This document shows, piece after piece, positions 34,836 to 43,266 of a stretch of DNA of 64,000 bases. The stretch is from the NCBI GenBank assembly GCA_005884685.1, contig VBAH01000007.1:145818-209817 (forward strand). The letters run 5' to 3'. Positions within the stretch are counted from its first letter, which is position 1. Each line of letters starts with the position of its first letter. Position numbers and translations under genes: made by a program. Origin of the DNA: Alphaproteobacteria bacterium. Its GTDB lineage: Bacteria > Pseudomonadota > Alphaproteobacteria > Rhizobiales > Xanthobacteraceae. The notes under the pieces are model-generated. The model was not told the DNA's origin. It searched no databases and saw only the letters and a list, made by a program, of their open reading frames with translations.

Positions 34836-37800
34836 ATGTCTGGGGCGTTTTTCCGACCTCGCAAATGGGCCGTCGCGGCTCTCCCCGCCGCGCTGGCGTG
34901 CGCGATGCTTTTCGTGGCGACGGCGGCCGCATTGGCGCAGTCCGACATGACCGTCATCAAAACGGGGCCGGCGACCGCGGCCGCCAATACCAACGTTGCT
35001 TATACGTTGAACATCCTCAATGTCGGCGCCGACGATGCGATCAATGCCGCCCTGACCGACCCGTTCCCGCCGGGAATGACATTCGTCAACGTGAGTTCGC
35101 CGCCAGGATGGACCTGCGATCCGATCGCGCCTGGTTCGGGCGGACCGTTGACCTGCGGCAATCCGAATGTCCCGGCCGGGAGCAGCGTGAATTTCACGCT
35201 GACGCTGCACATTCCGGCTGGCGCGGCGGGTGGAACCGTTTTCAGCAATACGGCGACCGTTTCTGCGCTGAATGACGAAACCGATGAGAACAACAGCTCC
35301 ACGGCCGCGACGGTTGTGACCGGGGGGACGTCGGCCGACGTGGCGGTCGCCAAGACCGGGCCCGCGACCGCGCAGCCCGGCCAGAACATCACCTATTCGA
35401 TTCAGGCCGTGAACGCCGGCCCCGACGCCGCCGCCAGCGTTCAGCTCGCCGACACGCTGCCAGGCCCCTTCACATTCGTGAGCCTGTCCGCCCCGGCCGG
35501 CTGGACCTGCTCGACCCCCGCCGTCGGCGCCGGCGGAGCGGTGAGCTGCTCGATCGCAAGCCTCGCGAACGGCGGCGGAGGAACCTTCACGTTGACGGTC
35601 AATGTCCCGAGCGGCACCCCCGTGGGCACGAGCTACGACAACTCCGCGACGATTTCTTCGCAGACGCCCGATCTCACTCCTGAAAACAACACCGCCACGA
35701 CCAGCACGCTTGTCGTCAACGCGGCGCCCGATCTGACGATTGCCAAGTCGCACAGCGGCAACGCCACGCAGGGACAGACCGGCTTTGCCTACACCCTCAC
35801 GGTGACCAATATCGGCACGGCGACAACATCGGGCGCCATTTCGGTTCAGGACATTCTGCCCGCGGGTTTGACGGCGAGCGCGATCAGCGGACCCGGATGG
35901 AATTGCGTTCTGGCAACGCTCACCTGCGACCGCGCGGACGTACTTTCCCCCGCCGCGTCGTATCCCGCCATCACACTCACGGTGAATGTCGCAGCGAATG
36001 CCCCCCCGGTCGTCGTCAACACAGCGACGGTCACGGCCAGCGGCGAGTCGGATACTACGAACAACGCGGCCTCGGATGTGACGATCATCGTGGCGCTGGC
36101 ACCCGATCTTGCGATCACCAAGACGCACGGCGGCAACGCGCAGCAGGGCCAGACCGGCTTCGTCTACACGATCGCGGTGCAGAACGTTGGTAACGTCCCC
36201 ACGTCCGGTTTGGTGACGGTGACCGACACGCTTCCGGCCGGGCTCACGGCGACCGGCGTCACCGGCTCAGGCTGGTCCTGCTCCGCCGGCGCCACGCCGA
36301 CCTGCACGCGTTCCGATGCGCTTGCGGCGGGCGCGAGCTACCCGCCGATCACGCTGACGGTGAACGTCGCCGCCAACACTGCGGCGAATGTGACCAACAT
36401 CGCGACAGTCTCGGGCGGCGGTGAAATCAATACCGGGAACAACATCGCGATCGACCCGACGCTCGTGACACCGCCCGGCGGCGGCGCGGACCTCGCGATC
36501 GCCAAGACGCATGCGGGGAACGCACGCGCCGGCCAGATCGGCTTCGTCTATACGATCACGGTCAACAATGTCGGCGCGATCGCAAGCTCGGGCACCGTCA
36601 CGGTCACCGACCTGCTGCCTGCGAAGCTGACCGCGACCGCCGCCGCCGGTGCAGGCTGGGCGTGTTCGCTCGGCGCAACGCCGACCTGCACGCGCGCCGA
36701 TGCGCTTGCGCCGAATGGCGCCTATCCGCCGATCAGCCTGACGGTGAACGTCGCCGGCGACGCTCCGCCGACCATCACCAACATCGCGACCGTGTCCGGC
36801 GGCTCCGACTTCAACCCGGCGAACAACACCGCGAGTGACCAGACGACGGTGCGACCGCGCTCGGACCCGACCAAAGATCCCGATGTGGTCGGCCTCGTCA
36901 ATGCGCAGGTGGCGACCGCGCAGCGCTTCGCCAATACGCAAATCTCGAACTTCAACGACCGGCTCGAGGCGCTACACGACGACAACACCGGGGACCAGTT
37001 CGGGCTCCGCTTCGGCCAGCCCGATCAGGACGAGTGCTACATCCCGGGCACCAGCCTGCTGCGCGATCCGTTCGATCCGAAGTGCAAGCCGCCGAACCAG
37101 TACTCGGCGGAGCGCCCGGCGACCGATGCGTTCACCTCGATGCGCACCGACCGCAAGTCACCGGTGAACAAGGCGCCCCCCGCAGAGCCGCGCACGCGCG
37201 ATTTTGCGTTCTGGAGCACGGGCTACGTCAGCTTCGGCAGCGCGGATCCGACCGTGCAGCGCTCCGCCATCGACTTCAACACCTCAGGCGTTAGCGCCGG
37301 CGTTGATTACCGGCTCGGCAGGAACTTCATCATCGGCGCCGGCGTCGGCTATGGCCGCGACTCGAGCAGGATCGGCGACCGCGGCACGCGCAGCGATGCC
37401 GAGGCCTTCAACGTCGCGGCCTACGGCAGCTATCGGCCGTTCCGCAATTTCTTCATCGACGGCCTCGCCGGCTACGGCGCGATGCGCTTCAACTCACAGC
37501 GCTTCGTCGTCGACGACATGGCGCTGGTCTACGGCACACGGAACGGCAGCCAGTTCTTCGGCTCGCTCACCGCGGCATATCAGTTCCGCTGGCAAGGACT
37601 GATGCTCTCGCCCTATGCGCGGATCAATGCCGCGTGGCTCACGCTCGATGCCTTCACCGAGAACGGCGGATTCGGCGGCGCGCTCGCCTATTCGGCGCAG
37701 ACCGCGAACTTCTACACCTCGGTGCTCGGCCTGCGCGGCAAGTACACGTTCCTCACCGACTGGGGCTCGATCGCGCCGCGCTTCCGCGTCGAGTACAACC

Positions 37801-38033
37801 ACGACTTCGCGGGAACGAGCACGGTCTTCCTGCAATACGGCGACCTGATCGGGCCGATTTACAGTCTCACGACATCGCCGGCGAGCCGCGACCGCGCGAC
37901 GATCGGCGTTGGTACGGACCTCATGATCCGGGACCAGCACCGGCTCGCGTTCGACTACCAGTACGACGTGGATTTCCTCGGAGCCGACTGGCACCGCTTC
38001 AAGCTGCGGTGGGAAACCCGGTTCTTGCCGTAG
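34836..38033 (+). CDS. DUF11-repeat protein with C-terminal autotransporter-like beta-barrel
   Basis: A 1065-residue exported protein. The start MSGAFFRPRK at 34836 leads to a signal peptide cut near residue 35 (AALAQ). Residues 37-675 are five DUF11-type Ig-like repeats of about 125 residues, each opening ADLAIAKTH/VAKTGPA, carrying LPAGLT-x-W-x-C and closing NIATVSG...NNTA. Each repeat has one or two cysteine pairs. A low-complexity linker (676-785) leads to a barrel (787-1065) from DFAFWSTGYVSFG, with alternating aromatic strands, ending KLRWETRFLP. The plan is an outer-membrane anchor displaying a rigid stalk. A role in adhesion is inferred. The preceding 277 bases hold no other feature. 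Confidence 0.85.
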   Translation: MSGAFFRPRKWAVAALPAALACAMLFVATAAALAQSDMTVIKTGPATAAANTNVAYTLNILNVGADDAINAALTDPFPPGMTFVNVSSPPGWTCDPIAPGSGGPLTCGNPNVPAGSSVNFTLTLHIPAGAAGGTVFSNTATVSALNDETDENNSSTAATVVTGGTSADVAVAKTGPATAQPGQNITYSIQAVNAGPDAAASVQLADTLPGPFTFVSLSAPAGWTCSTPAVGAGGAVSCSIASLANGGGGTFTLTVNVPSGTPVGTSYDNSATISSQTPDLTPENNTATTSTLVVNAAPDLTIAKSHSGNATQGQTGFAYTLTVTNIGTATTSGAISVQDILPAGLTASAISGPGWNCVLATLTCDRADVLSPAASYPAITLTVNVAANAPPVVVNTATVTASGESDTTNNAASDVTIIVALAPDLAITKTHGGNAQQGQTGFVYTIAVQNVGNVPTSGLVTVTDTLPAGLTATGVTGSGWSCSAGATPTCTRSDALAAGASYPPITLTVNVAANTAANVTNIATVSGGGEINTGNNIAIDPTLVTPPGGGADLAIAKTHAGNARAGQIGFVYTITVNNVGAIASSGTVTVTDLLPAKLTATAAAGAGWACSLGATPTCTRADALAPNGAYPPISLTVNVAGDAPPTITNIATVSGGSDFNPANNTASDQTTVRPRSDPTKDPDVVGLVNAQVATAQRFANTQISNFNDRLEALHDDNTGDQFGLRFGQPDQDECYIPGTSLLRDPFDPKCKPPNQYSAERPATDAFTSMRTDRKSPVNKAPPAEPRTRDFAFWSTGYVSFGSADPTVQRSAIDFNTSGVSAGVDYRLGRNFIIGAGVGYGRDSSRIGDRGTRSDAEAFNVAAYGSYRPFRNFFIDGLAGYGAMRFNSQRFVVDDMALVYGTRNGSQFFGSLTAAYQFRWQGLMLSPYARINAAWLTLDAFTENGGFGGALAYSAQTANFYTSVLGLRGKYTFLTDWGSIAPRFRVEYNHDFAGTSTVFLQYGDLIGPIYSLTTSPASRDRATIGVGTDLMIRDQHRLAFDYQYDVDFLGADWHRFKLRWETRFLP

Positions 38034-38046
38034 CACTGAAGAAGAA

Positions 38047-38121
<75 letters not shown>

Positions 38122-38192
38122 GTATCTGAAGGGGTGGCCCCCTATAGCGGCTCGCTGCCAGGCGGGCAAGTTACCCGCCCGCGCCGAAAAAC

Positions 38193-38564
38193 TCACGCCG
38201 CCAGCATCTTCTGCACCTCGTTGACGAGGTCGCGCAGGTGAAACGGCTTGGACAGCACCTTGGCGTCCTTCGGGGCGTGCGAGTCCGGATTGAGCGCCAC
38301 GGCTGCGAACCCGGTGATGAACATGATCTTGATGTCGGGGTCGAGTTCGGCCGCCCGGCGCGCCAGCTCGATGCCGTCCATCTCGGGCATCACGATGTCG
38401 GTCAGCAGCAACTCGAACGGTTCCTCGCGCAGCCGCCGGTAGGCCGACATGCCGTTGTCGTAGTCGGTCACCTCGTAGCCGGCATTCTCCAGCGCTTTGA
38501 CCAGGAAGCGACGCATATCGTTGTCGTCTTCGGCGAGGAGGATCTTCGGCAGCATCTTGGTCAT
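38193..38564 (-). CDS. cpdR: Response regulator CpdR
   Basis: A 123-residue stand-alone receiver domain. ATG 38564 gives MTKMLPKILLAEDDNDMRRF; phosphoacceptor D56 is in LLTDIVMPEMDG, with the Thr/Lys switch in FITGFAAV and VLSKPFHLRDLV. In Caulobacter and rhizobia CpdR, when unphosphorylated, brings ClpXP to the cell pole to degrade CtrA and other substrates; the same role is inferred from the close match in length and sequence. It fits with CtrA-type sites elsewhere in this window. Confidence 0.92.
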   Translation of the reverse strand: MTKMLPKILLAEDDNDMRRFLVKALENAGYEVTDYDNGMSAYRRLREEPFELLLTDIVMPEMDGIELARRAAELDPDIKIMFITGFAAVALNPDSHAPKDAKVLSKPFHLRDLVNEVQKMLAA

Positions 38565-38716
38565 GGAACGGCGGCGCGCCCTGCGAACTTGACCACCCCA
38601 TAAGCGGGATGGCCGGTAAATATGGGGTGAAGTCCCGCTCCGATCTTGGCAGAACCGCAATCGCATGGAAATGTGCCGCTCAGGCCGGCAGCAGGCAAAA
38701 AGGCGCCCGAATCGCA

Positions 38717-39607
38717 ATGGACAGTCACGTGGAGGCCGAACTCGACCCCCCGTTCGAGATTCACGAACCGGCCGAGTGTCGCGGGTCGGTTGTGTTCAAT
38801 TCCCCCCACAGCGGACGGGTCTATCCGCGGGCATTCCTGTCCTCGGCCAAGCTCGATCTCGCCACCTTGCGTCGCTCGGAGGATTCCTTCGTCGATGAGC
38901 TGATCGCCGGCGTGGTGGCGCGCGGTCACCCGCTGGTGCGCGTGCATTTCCCGCGCTGCTACGTGGATGTGAACCGCGAGCCCTATGAGCTCGATCCGCG
39001 CATGTTCGACGGCCGACTGCCCTCGTTCGCCAATACCCGCTCGATGCGCGTCGCCGGCGGCCTCGGCACGGTCGCGCGCGTGGTCGGCGACGCGCAGGAA
39101 ATCTACCACCAGCGCATTCCGATCGACGACGCGCTGCGCCGCATCGAGGGGCTGTACAAGCCCTATCACCGCGCGCTGCGCCGGCTGCTGACCCGCGTGC
39201 ACCGGGATTTCGGCGCCGCCATGCTGGTCGATTGCCACTCGATGCCGTCGACCGCGGGCGCCAAGGATGACCGCCCGCGCGCCGATATCGTGATCGGCGA
39301 CCGCTACGGCACGAGCTGCGTGCCGATCGTGTCGGAGACGACCGAGGCGACGTTCCGTGAACTCGGCTATGCGGTCAGCCGCAACAAGCCCTATGCGGGC
39401 GGCTTCATCACCGAGCACTACGGCAACCCCGCCGCCGGGCTGCACTCGATCCAGATCGAGATCAATCGCGCGCTGTACATGGACGAGCGGCGCTACGAGC
39501 GCAGCACCTCATTTGCACGGGTCGCGGCCGACATCACGCTGCTGGCCGATCGGCTGGCGGAAATCCCGTCCCAGGAGCTGCGCCCCTACCGGGCGGCCGC
39601 CGAGTAG
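38717..39607 (+). CDS. N-formylglutamate amidohydrolase family protein
   Basis: A 296-residue protein. The start MDSHVEAELDPPFEIHEP at 38717 is preferred to an upstream in-frame ATG. The opening VVFNSPHSGRVYP and the EDSFVDELIAGVVARGHPLVRVHFPRCYVDVNR-type block belong to the N-formylglutamate amidohydrolase (HutG-like) family; DCHSMPS is the probable metal site. It would release formate and glutamate in histidine breakdown, but no other hut gene is near, so a different amide substrate is possible. It is divergent from cpdR. Confidence 0.9.
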   Translation: MDSHVEAELDPPFEIHEPAECRGSVVFNSPHSGRVYPRAFLSSAKLDLATLRRSEDSFVDELIAGVVARGHPLVRVHFPRCYVDVNREPYELDPRMFDGRLPSFANTRSMRVAGGLGTVARVVGDAQEIYHQRIPIDDALRRIEGLYKPYHRALRRLLTRVHRDFGAAMLVDCHSMPSTAGAKDDRPRADIVIGDRYGTSCVPIVSETTEATFRELGYAVSRNKPYAGGFITEHYGNPAAGLHSIQIEINRALYMDERRYERSTSFARVAADITLLADRLAEIPSQELRPYRAAAE

Positions 39608-39722
39608 CCTTCGGCTTTCGGATAGTACGGCTATACCAATTGCCTGGCGGGTAGGCAGCGAGCGACGGACGCCACTTTTCAGGCAGGCTCCGCGGTGGCC
39701 GTTCGAAACGGCGAAATTCGGC

Positions 39723-39816
39723 AAAGAAAAAGGGCCGCTTGCAAGCAAGCGGCCCAAGTCTAGGGAGGAAACGCCCAAGGAGGGCGGCGGTAGGTGACGC
39801 AAATCACGTACCGCGC
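39723..39816 (-). ncRNA. Probable small regulatory RNA with anti-Shine-Dalgarno loops
   Basis: This lies in a 451-base gap without a protein gene (39608-40058). On the minus strand a promoter (39823-39850) precedes a transcript of about 94 bases. Hairpin GCCC-UCCUU-GGGC (39773-39785) exposes a UCCUU loop, and UUCCUCCCUA (39761-39770) is single-stranded; both are complementary to ribosome-binding sites. It ends in a Rho-independent terminator: 10-bp stem GGGCCGCTTG / CAAGCGGCCC (39732-39755) followed by TTTTTCTTT. No protein of any length fits it. The expected mode is base-pairing to mRNA leaders. The rest of the gap (39608-39722, 39851-40058) shows nothing distinct. Confidence 0.6.
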
Positions 39817-39822
39817 TGCAAC

Positions 39823-39850
39823 AAGATACGCCGCAACGCACAAAATGCAA
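39823..39850 (-). promoter_or_regulatory. Promoter of the probable small RNA
   Basis: On the minus strand TTGCAT (39845-39850) and TATCTT (39823-39828) are spaced by 16 bases. Initiation about 7 bases further places the RNA start near 39816, directly before the structured part. Confidence 0.5.
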
Positions 39851-40058
39851 GGGGGCGGTTGTTCAAAAATGCCGGCCGCGCGCCACTGTGACCGGCCAGC
39901 CACAACGGGTTACCGGCGCAAGAACGGGGACGCGGCACGGTAATTCCGGGGCGCCAGCGGCGAAGCCGCGCCCGACGATGCGGCACCGGCAATGGCGCCG
40001 GTTGCCCCCCTGCCCGCTGTTCGCTAAGCCCGGCGCACCCCGGGCTGGATTTCCCTGC

Positions 40059-40841
40059 ATGACCGCCATCGACTTCGCCGCCTTCGTCGACGAGCTGGCG
40101 GCCGTGTCCGGCGAGGCGATCCTGCCGTTCTTCCGCACGTCGCTCGGCGTCGAGGACAAGGGCTCGGCCGCCGGCTTCGATCCGGTCACGGCGGCCGATC
40201 GCGCCGCCGAGACCGCGATGCGCACGCTGATCAAGCGCAGCTTTCCCGAGCACGGCATCGCCGGCGAGGAATATGGCAACGAGAACGCCGACGCTGAATA
40301 CGTCTGGGTGCTCGATCCGATCGACGGCACGAAATCGTTCATCACCGGAATGCCCGCCTGGGGCTCGCTGATCGGACTGACGCGCAACGGTGCCGCGGCA
40401 TTCGGCATGATGCATCAACCCTTCATCGGCGAGCGCTTCACCGGCGACGGCGGCGCCGCGCGTTACCGCGGACCTGCAGGCGAGCGCGGGTTGCACGTGC
40501 GGCCCTGCGCCACGCTCGCCGACGCGATGCTGTTCACGACGAGCCCGCGACTGATGAATGAGCCGGACCGCGCGGCGTTCGGCCGCGTCGAGGCGGCGGT
40601 GAAGCTCTCGCGTTATGGCGGCGACTGCTATGCCTACTGCATGCTCGCGGCCGGCCATGTCGATCTGGTGATCGAAACCGGGCTGAAGCCGCACGACATC
40701 GTAGCGCTGATCCCGATCATCGAGGGTGCGGGCGGCATCGTCACGAACTGGGAAGGCGGCAGCGCGGTGAAAGGCGGGCGCGTGATCGCGGCAGGCGACA
40801 AGCGCGTGCACGAAACGGCGATGAAACTGCTCGCCGGCTAA
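40059..40841 (+). CDS. hisN: Histidinol-phosphatase HisN (inositol monophosphatase fold)
   Basis: A 260-residue protein from ATG 40059. It has the metal and phosphate motifs of the inositol monophosphatase family: DPVTAADRAAE, HGIAGEEYG, VLDPIDGTKSFITGMP, and GLKPHDIVALIPIIEGAGG. The GTKSFITG and KPHDIVAL sequences are those of the HisN subgroup, which dephosphorylates histidinol phosphate in histidine biosynthesis. An upstream in-frame GTG exists but its translation is not family-like. It converges with the lysophospholipase gene. Assignment to HisN rather than another IMPase is likely but not certain. Confidence 0.85.
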   Translation: MTAIDFAAFVDELAAVSGEAILPFFRTSLGVEDKGSAAGFDPVTAADRAAETAMRTLIKRSFPEHGIAGEEYGNENADAEYVWVLDPIDGTKSFITGMPAWGSLIGLTRNGAAAFGMMHQPFIGERFTGDGGAARYRGPAGERGLHVRPCATLADAMLFTTSPRLMNEPDRAAFGRVEAAVKLSRYGGDCYAYCMLAAGHVDLVIETGLKPHDIVALIPIIEGAGGIVTNWEGGSAVKGGRVIAAGDKRVHETAMKLLAG

Positions 40842-41782
40842 TACAGCGCCGAGCCCGGCACGAACGCGTCGAACGCCGCCCAGAACTGCTCGCGATAGCG
40901 GTCCTGCTCCATCAGAAGCTCATGGCGCGCGCCCGGGATCACCAGATGCGAGCCGGCACGCAGGCGCAGCGCGAACGCGCCGGTCGCGGGCGTCGACACG
41001 ACCCGGTCCTGCCCCGCCGCGACCAGCAGCAGCGGCTGGCGCAGGCGCGACGCATAGTGGGGATCGGCAAATTCATTCATCGCCTTGAACGCCGCATCGA
41101 GCCACGCGACCGTCGGCGAGCCGATCGCGAGCGACGGCTCCGCCTCGAGGATCGCGGCCGTGCGGGCGTAGCGCACCGGGTCCGAGGTCAGCTTGTTGCC
41201 GGGAAAGGGCAGCGTGTTGATCGCGGTGCCGCCGCCGCCCGGCACGTAGGACGAGCCGAGACCGAGGAGCCGCATGAACTGCGCGCTGCCGCGCGCCAAG
41301 CGCAGCCCGGCCGCGCGCGAGAGCTTGATCATCGGCGCGGAGAGGACGATGCGATCGAACCAGCGCCGCCCCTGAGAGGCCGAGCGGATCAGCACCGCGC
41401 TGCCCATCGAATGCCCGAGCGCAAACAGCGGTGGGGGGCAATCCGGCAGCACGACCTCCTTCACGAAGGCTTCGAGATCGCGGTCGTATTCGGAGAAGTC
41501 GTGCACGTGGCCCTTGCGCGCGTTCGGCAGCGCCCGCTCTGAAAATCCTTGCCCACGCCAGTCGAGGACCGCGACCGCAAAGCCGCGCGCGCGCGCATCG
41601 CGCACCACCTCGAAATACTTCTCGATGAATTCGGTACGGCCGGGGAAGACGCAGAGTGTCCCCTTGCGGCCGGGCGGCGGGTCCCAGCGGGCAAAACGCA
41701 GCACCACTCCGTCGGACGTCTTCACCGTCCCGACGGTCGCGCCCTCGGGAACCGGATTGGCTGGGATAGAGATGAGCTGCAT
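40838..41782 (-). CDS. Lysophospholipase/monoacylglycerol lipase-like alpha/beta hydrolase
   Basis: A 314-residue protein from ATG 41782 (MQLISIPANPVPEGA). CVFPGRTEFIEKYFEVVRDARARGFAVAVLDWRGQGFS is the start of the PldB/MGL-type core; the nucleophile is in LFALGHSMGSAVLIR, the acid in LLVAAGQDRVVS and the His in VIPGARHELLMEQD. There is no signal peptide, so a cytosolic lipase or esterase acting on monoacyl lipids is likely. It overlaps the hisN end by 4 bases on the opposite strand. Confidence 0.9.
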   Translation of the reverse strand: MQLISIPANPVPEGATVGTVKTSDGVVLRFARWDPPPGRKGTLCVFPGRTEFIEKYFEVVRDARARGFAVAVLDWRGQGFSERALPNARKGHVHDFSEYDRDLEAFVKEVVLPDCPPPLFALGHSMGSAVLIRSASQGRRWFDRIVLSAPMIKLSRAAGLRLARGSAQFMRLLGLGSSYVPGGGGTAINTLPFPGNKLTSDPVRYARTAAILEAEPSLAIGSPTVAWLDAAFKAMNEFADPHYASRLRQPLLLVAAGQDRVVSTPATGAFALRLRAGSHLVIPGARHELLMEQDRYREQFWAAFDAFVPGSALY

Positions 41783-41857
41783 GGGAACCGGGAGGGGTAC
41801 TTCGATTCGGGCCTTATAGCAGGCGAATTGCGAGCCGAACGGGGCACTTTGGGCCCT

Positions 41858-41886
41858 CTTGACGACGGCGAGGCGTATTCCCACAT
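41858..41886 (+). promoter_or_regulatory. Candidate RpoH (sigma-32) promoter of the small heat-shock gene
   Basis: CTTG (41858-41861) and CCCACAT (41880-41886) are separated by 18 bases, fitting the alphaproteobacterial RpoH pattern CTTG-N17/18-CYTATnT with two mismatches in the second box. Transcription would begin near 41893, one base before the first leader hairpin. Confidence 0.5.
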
Positions 41887-41892
41887 CGATTT

Positions 41893-41978
41893 TGCGCAGG
41901 CCATCCGGCTGCGCATTCCGGTTCCGGCCCCGCTTGGGGCGGACCTTCTGCATGTCGCTTCAAGGAGGATATGCCATG
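41893..41978 (+). promoter_or_regulatory. ROSE-like RNA thermometer in the hsp20 leader
   Basis: The leader has three hairpins. The first is GCGCAG (41894) with CTGCGC (41909-41914). The second pairs GGTTCCGGCCCC with GGGGCGGACC. The third hides the ribosome site: TCGCT (41955-41959) faces AAGGAGGAT (41962-41970), so TCGCTTCAAGGAGGAT folds with CTTC/GGAG paired and a G-G mismatch. UYGCU opposite AGGA is the hallmark of ROSE elements, known in rhizobia to block translation of small heat-shock genes until temperature rises. Confidence 0.75.
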
Positions 41979-42437
41979 CGAACTTTCGATCTTGCTCCCC
42001 TCTATCGTTCGACCGTCGGCTTCGACCGCCTGTTCTCGATGCTCGATGGCGCCGGCTTTGACAGCTCGGCCCCCACTTATCCGCCCTATAACATCGAGCG
42101 TACCGGCGATAACGCCTACCGCATCTCCATTGCGGTCGCGGGCTTCGCCGAGAATGAACTGACGATCGAGTCGAAGGAGAACACCCTCACGGTGAAGGGC
42201 GAGAAGCAGGAAAAGGGCGAGACGCAGGGTGAGGTGCTCTATCAGGGGATCGCTGCCCGCGCGTTCGAGCGCCGTTTCCAGCTCGCCGACTACGTCCAGG
42301 TCACCGGCGCGCAACTCGCGAACGGCCTCCTGCACGTCGACCTCGTGCGCGAGATTCCCGAAGCGAAAAAGCCGCGCCAGATTCCGATCGGAAACGGCAA
42401 AGCCAAGGCCGAGGTCCTCGAAGCCAAGGCGGCCTGA
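41976..42437 (+). CDS. Small heat-shock protein (Hsp20/IbpA-like)
   Basis: A 153-residue chaperone that holds unfolding proteins. ATG 41976 has AAGGAGG 7 bases upstream. The N-terminal arm (MRTFDLAPLYRSTVGFDRLF) is followed by the alpha-crystallin domain (about 35-130): YPPYNIERTGDNAYRISIAVAGF, LTVKGEKQE, and FERRFQLADYVQVTGAQLANGLLHVDL. The C-terminal IxI motif is in RQIPIG. It resembles the class A type of Bradyrhizobium. Regulation appears to be by an RpoH promoter and a ROSE-like leader, with a terminator after the gene. Confidence 0.96.
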   Translation: MRTFDLAPLYRSTVGFDRLFSMLDGAGFDSSAPTYPPYNIERTGDNAYRISIAVAGFAENELTIESKENTLTVKGEKQEKGETQGEVLYQGIAARAFERRFQLADYVQVTGAQLANGLLHVDLVREIPEAKKPRQIPIGNGKAKAEVLEAKAA

Positions 42438-42461
42438 CGCTTCACCAGGAACGAAACGAGG

Positions 42462-42493
42462 GCGCCCCGGTGATGCCGGGGCGCTTTTCTTCT
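42462..42493 (+). terminator. Rho-independent terminator after hsp20
   Basis: GCGCCCCGG (42462-42470) pairs perfectly with CCGGGGCGC (42476-42484), with a 5-base loop, followed by TTTTCTTCT. It lies 24 bases after the hsp20 stop codon. Confidence 0.9.
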
Positions 42494-42497
42494 GTGG

Positions 42498-43202
42498 CTA
42501 ATCCAGCGGCGCGACCGGCGTCATTTCGGGGCCGGCCGGTTTGGCTGCAGGCGCAGGCGTCGGCACGGCTGCTGGTGCCGTTTGCGGCGCGGGCTGCACA
42601 GACTCGACCGCGCCGGCGGCTTGCTGGGGCGCCGATGTCGGGCGCTTGCGCGGCACCGGCGGCGCGCCGGGCGTGACGGCCGCAGACCTCGGCTTCGCCT
42701 GCGTGGCGGGTGGCAAACCCGGCTGTGGGGACTGCCGGTACGGCGCCATCATGGAGCCTGGTGGCGCGTAGTCGTCATCGTCGTACGGCGCCATGCCGTA
42801 CGGGCCATACGGCCTGCGCCAGTACGGCGCGCCGGCCGACGCGTAGGGGCCGCGGTGCATCGCGGGCGGCCCGCCGATCGCCTCGACCGACACCACCTGC
42901 GCGCGGCTCGCATCGATCACGATGCGCAACGGCCGGCCGTAATAATCCGCCGCGCGCTGCACGTAGGCCCCGCCGTTGCGCACGGGCGGGCCCACCGGCT
43001 CAAGCCCCATCTGGCGCACCATGCGGAAAATGCCTTCTGTCGGCATCGGCGGCATCGGCACGACCGGCCGCGGCGCATCCGGCATCGGCACGACCGGCCG
43101 CGGCGCATCCGGCATCGGCGCGACCGGCCGCGGCGCATATTGGGCGAACGCCGGAGCCGCGCTCGCGAGCAACCCGGCAAAGGCAAATGTGACAAGTCTC
43201 AT
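42498..43202 (-). CDS. Proline-rich exported protein of unknown function
   Basis: A 234-residue protein from ATG 43202, with GGGAGGGG upstream. MRLVTFAFAGLLASAAPAFAQY is a signal peptide. Next come tandem repeats of a ten-residue unit (PMPDAPRPVV). A central domain (about 55-110), GIFRMVRQMGLEPVGPPVRNGGAYVQRAAD then LRIVIDASRAQVVSVEAIGG, resembles a small folded periplasmic module that in other proteins follows this pattern. A tyrosine/proline/glycine-rich part and an alanine/proline tail complete it. No family name can be given with confidence. Confidence 0.7.
   Translation of the reverse strand: MRLVTFAFAGLLASAAPAFAQYAPRPVAPMPDAPRPVVPMPDAPRPVVPMPPMPTEGIFRMVRQMGLEPVGPPVRNGGAYVQRAADYYGRPLRIVIDASRAQVVSVEAIGGPPAMHRGPYASAGAPYWRRPYGPYGMAPYDDDDYAPPGSMMAPYRQSPQPGLPPATQAKPRSAAVTPGAPPVPRKRPTSAPQQAAGAVESVQPAPQTAPAAVPTPAPAAKPAGPEMTPVAPLD
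43051..43140. repeat. 30-bp tandem repeat, three units
   Basis: Three consecutive 30-base units starting GGCATCGGCACGACCGGCC; the first two are identical and the third has three changes. They code the PMPDAPRPVV repeats of the overlapping protein, so the number of units could vary between strains without breaking the frame. Confidence 0.9.
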
Positions 43203-43266
43203 GATCCCCTCCCGAGGGCTCGGTAGCACGGGCAAGGTCGTCAATGAATCAGGCGGAGCTTGGGCG

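Noticed and set aside
38122..38192. GGCGGG...CCCGCC hairpin between tRNA-Val and cpdR as a terminator
   Set aside because: No T-tract follows on either strand.
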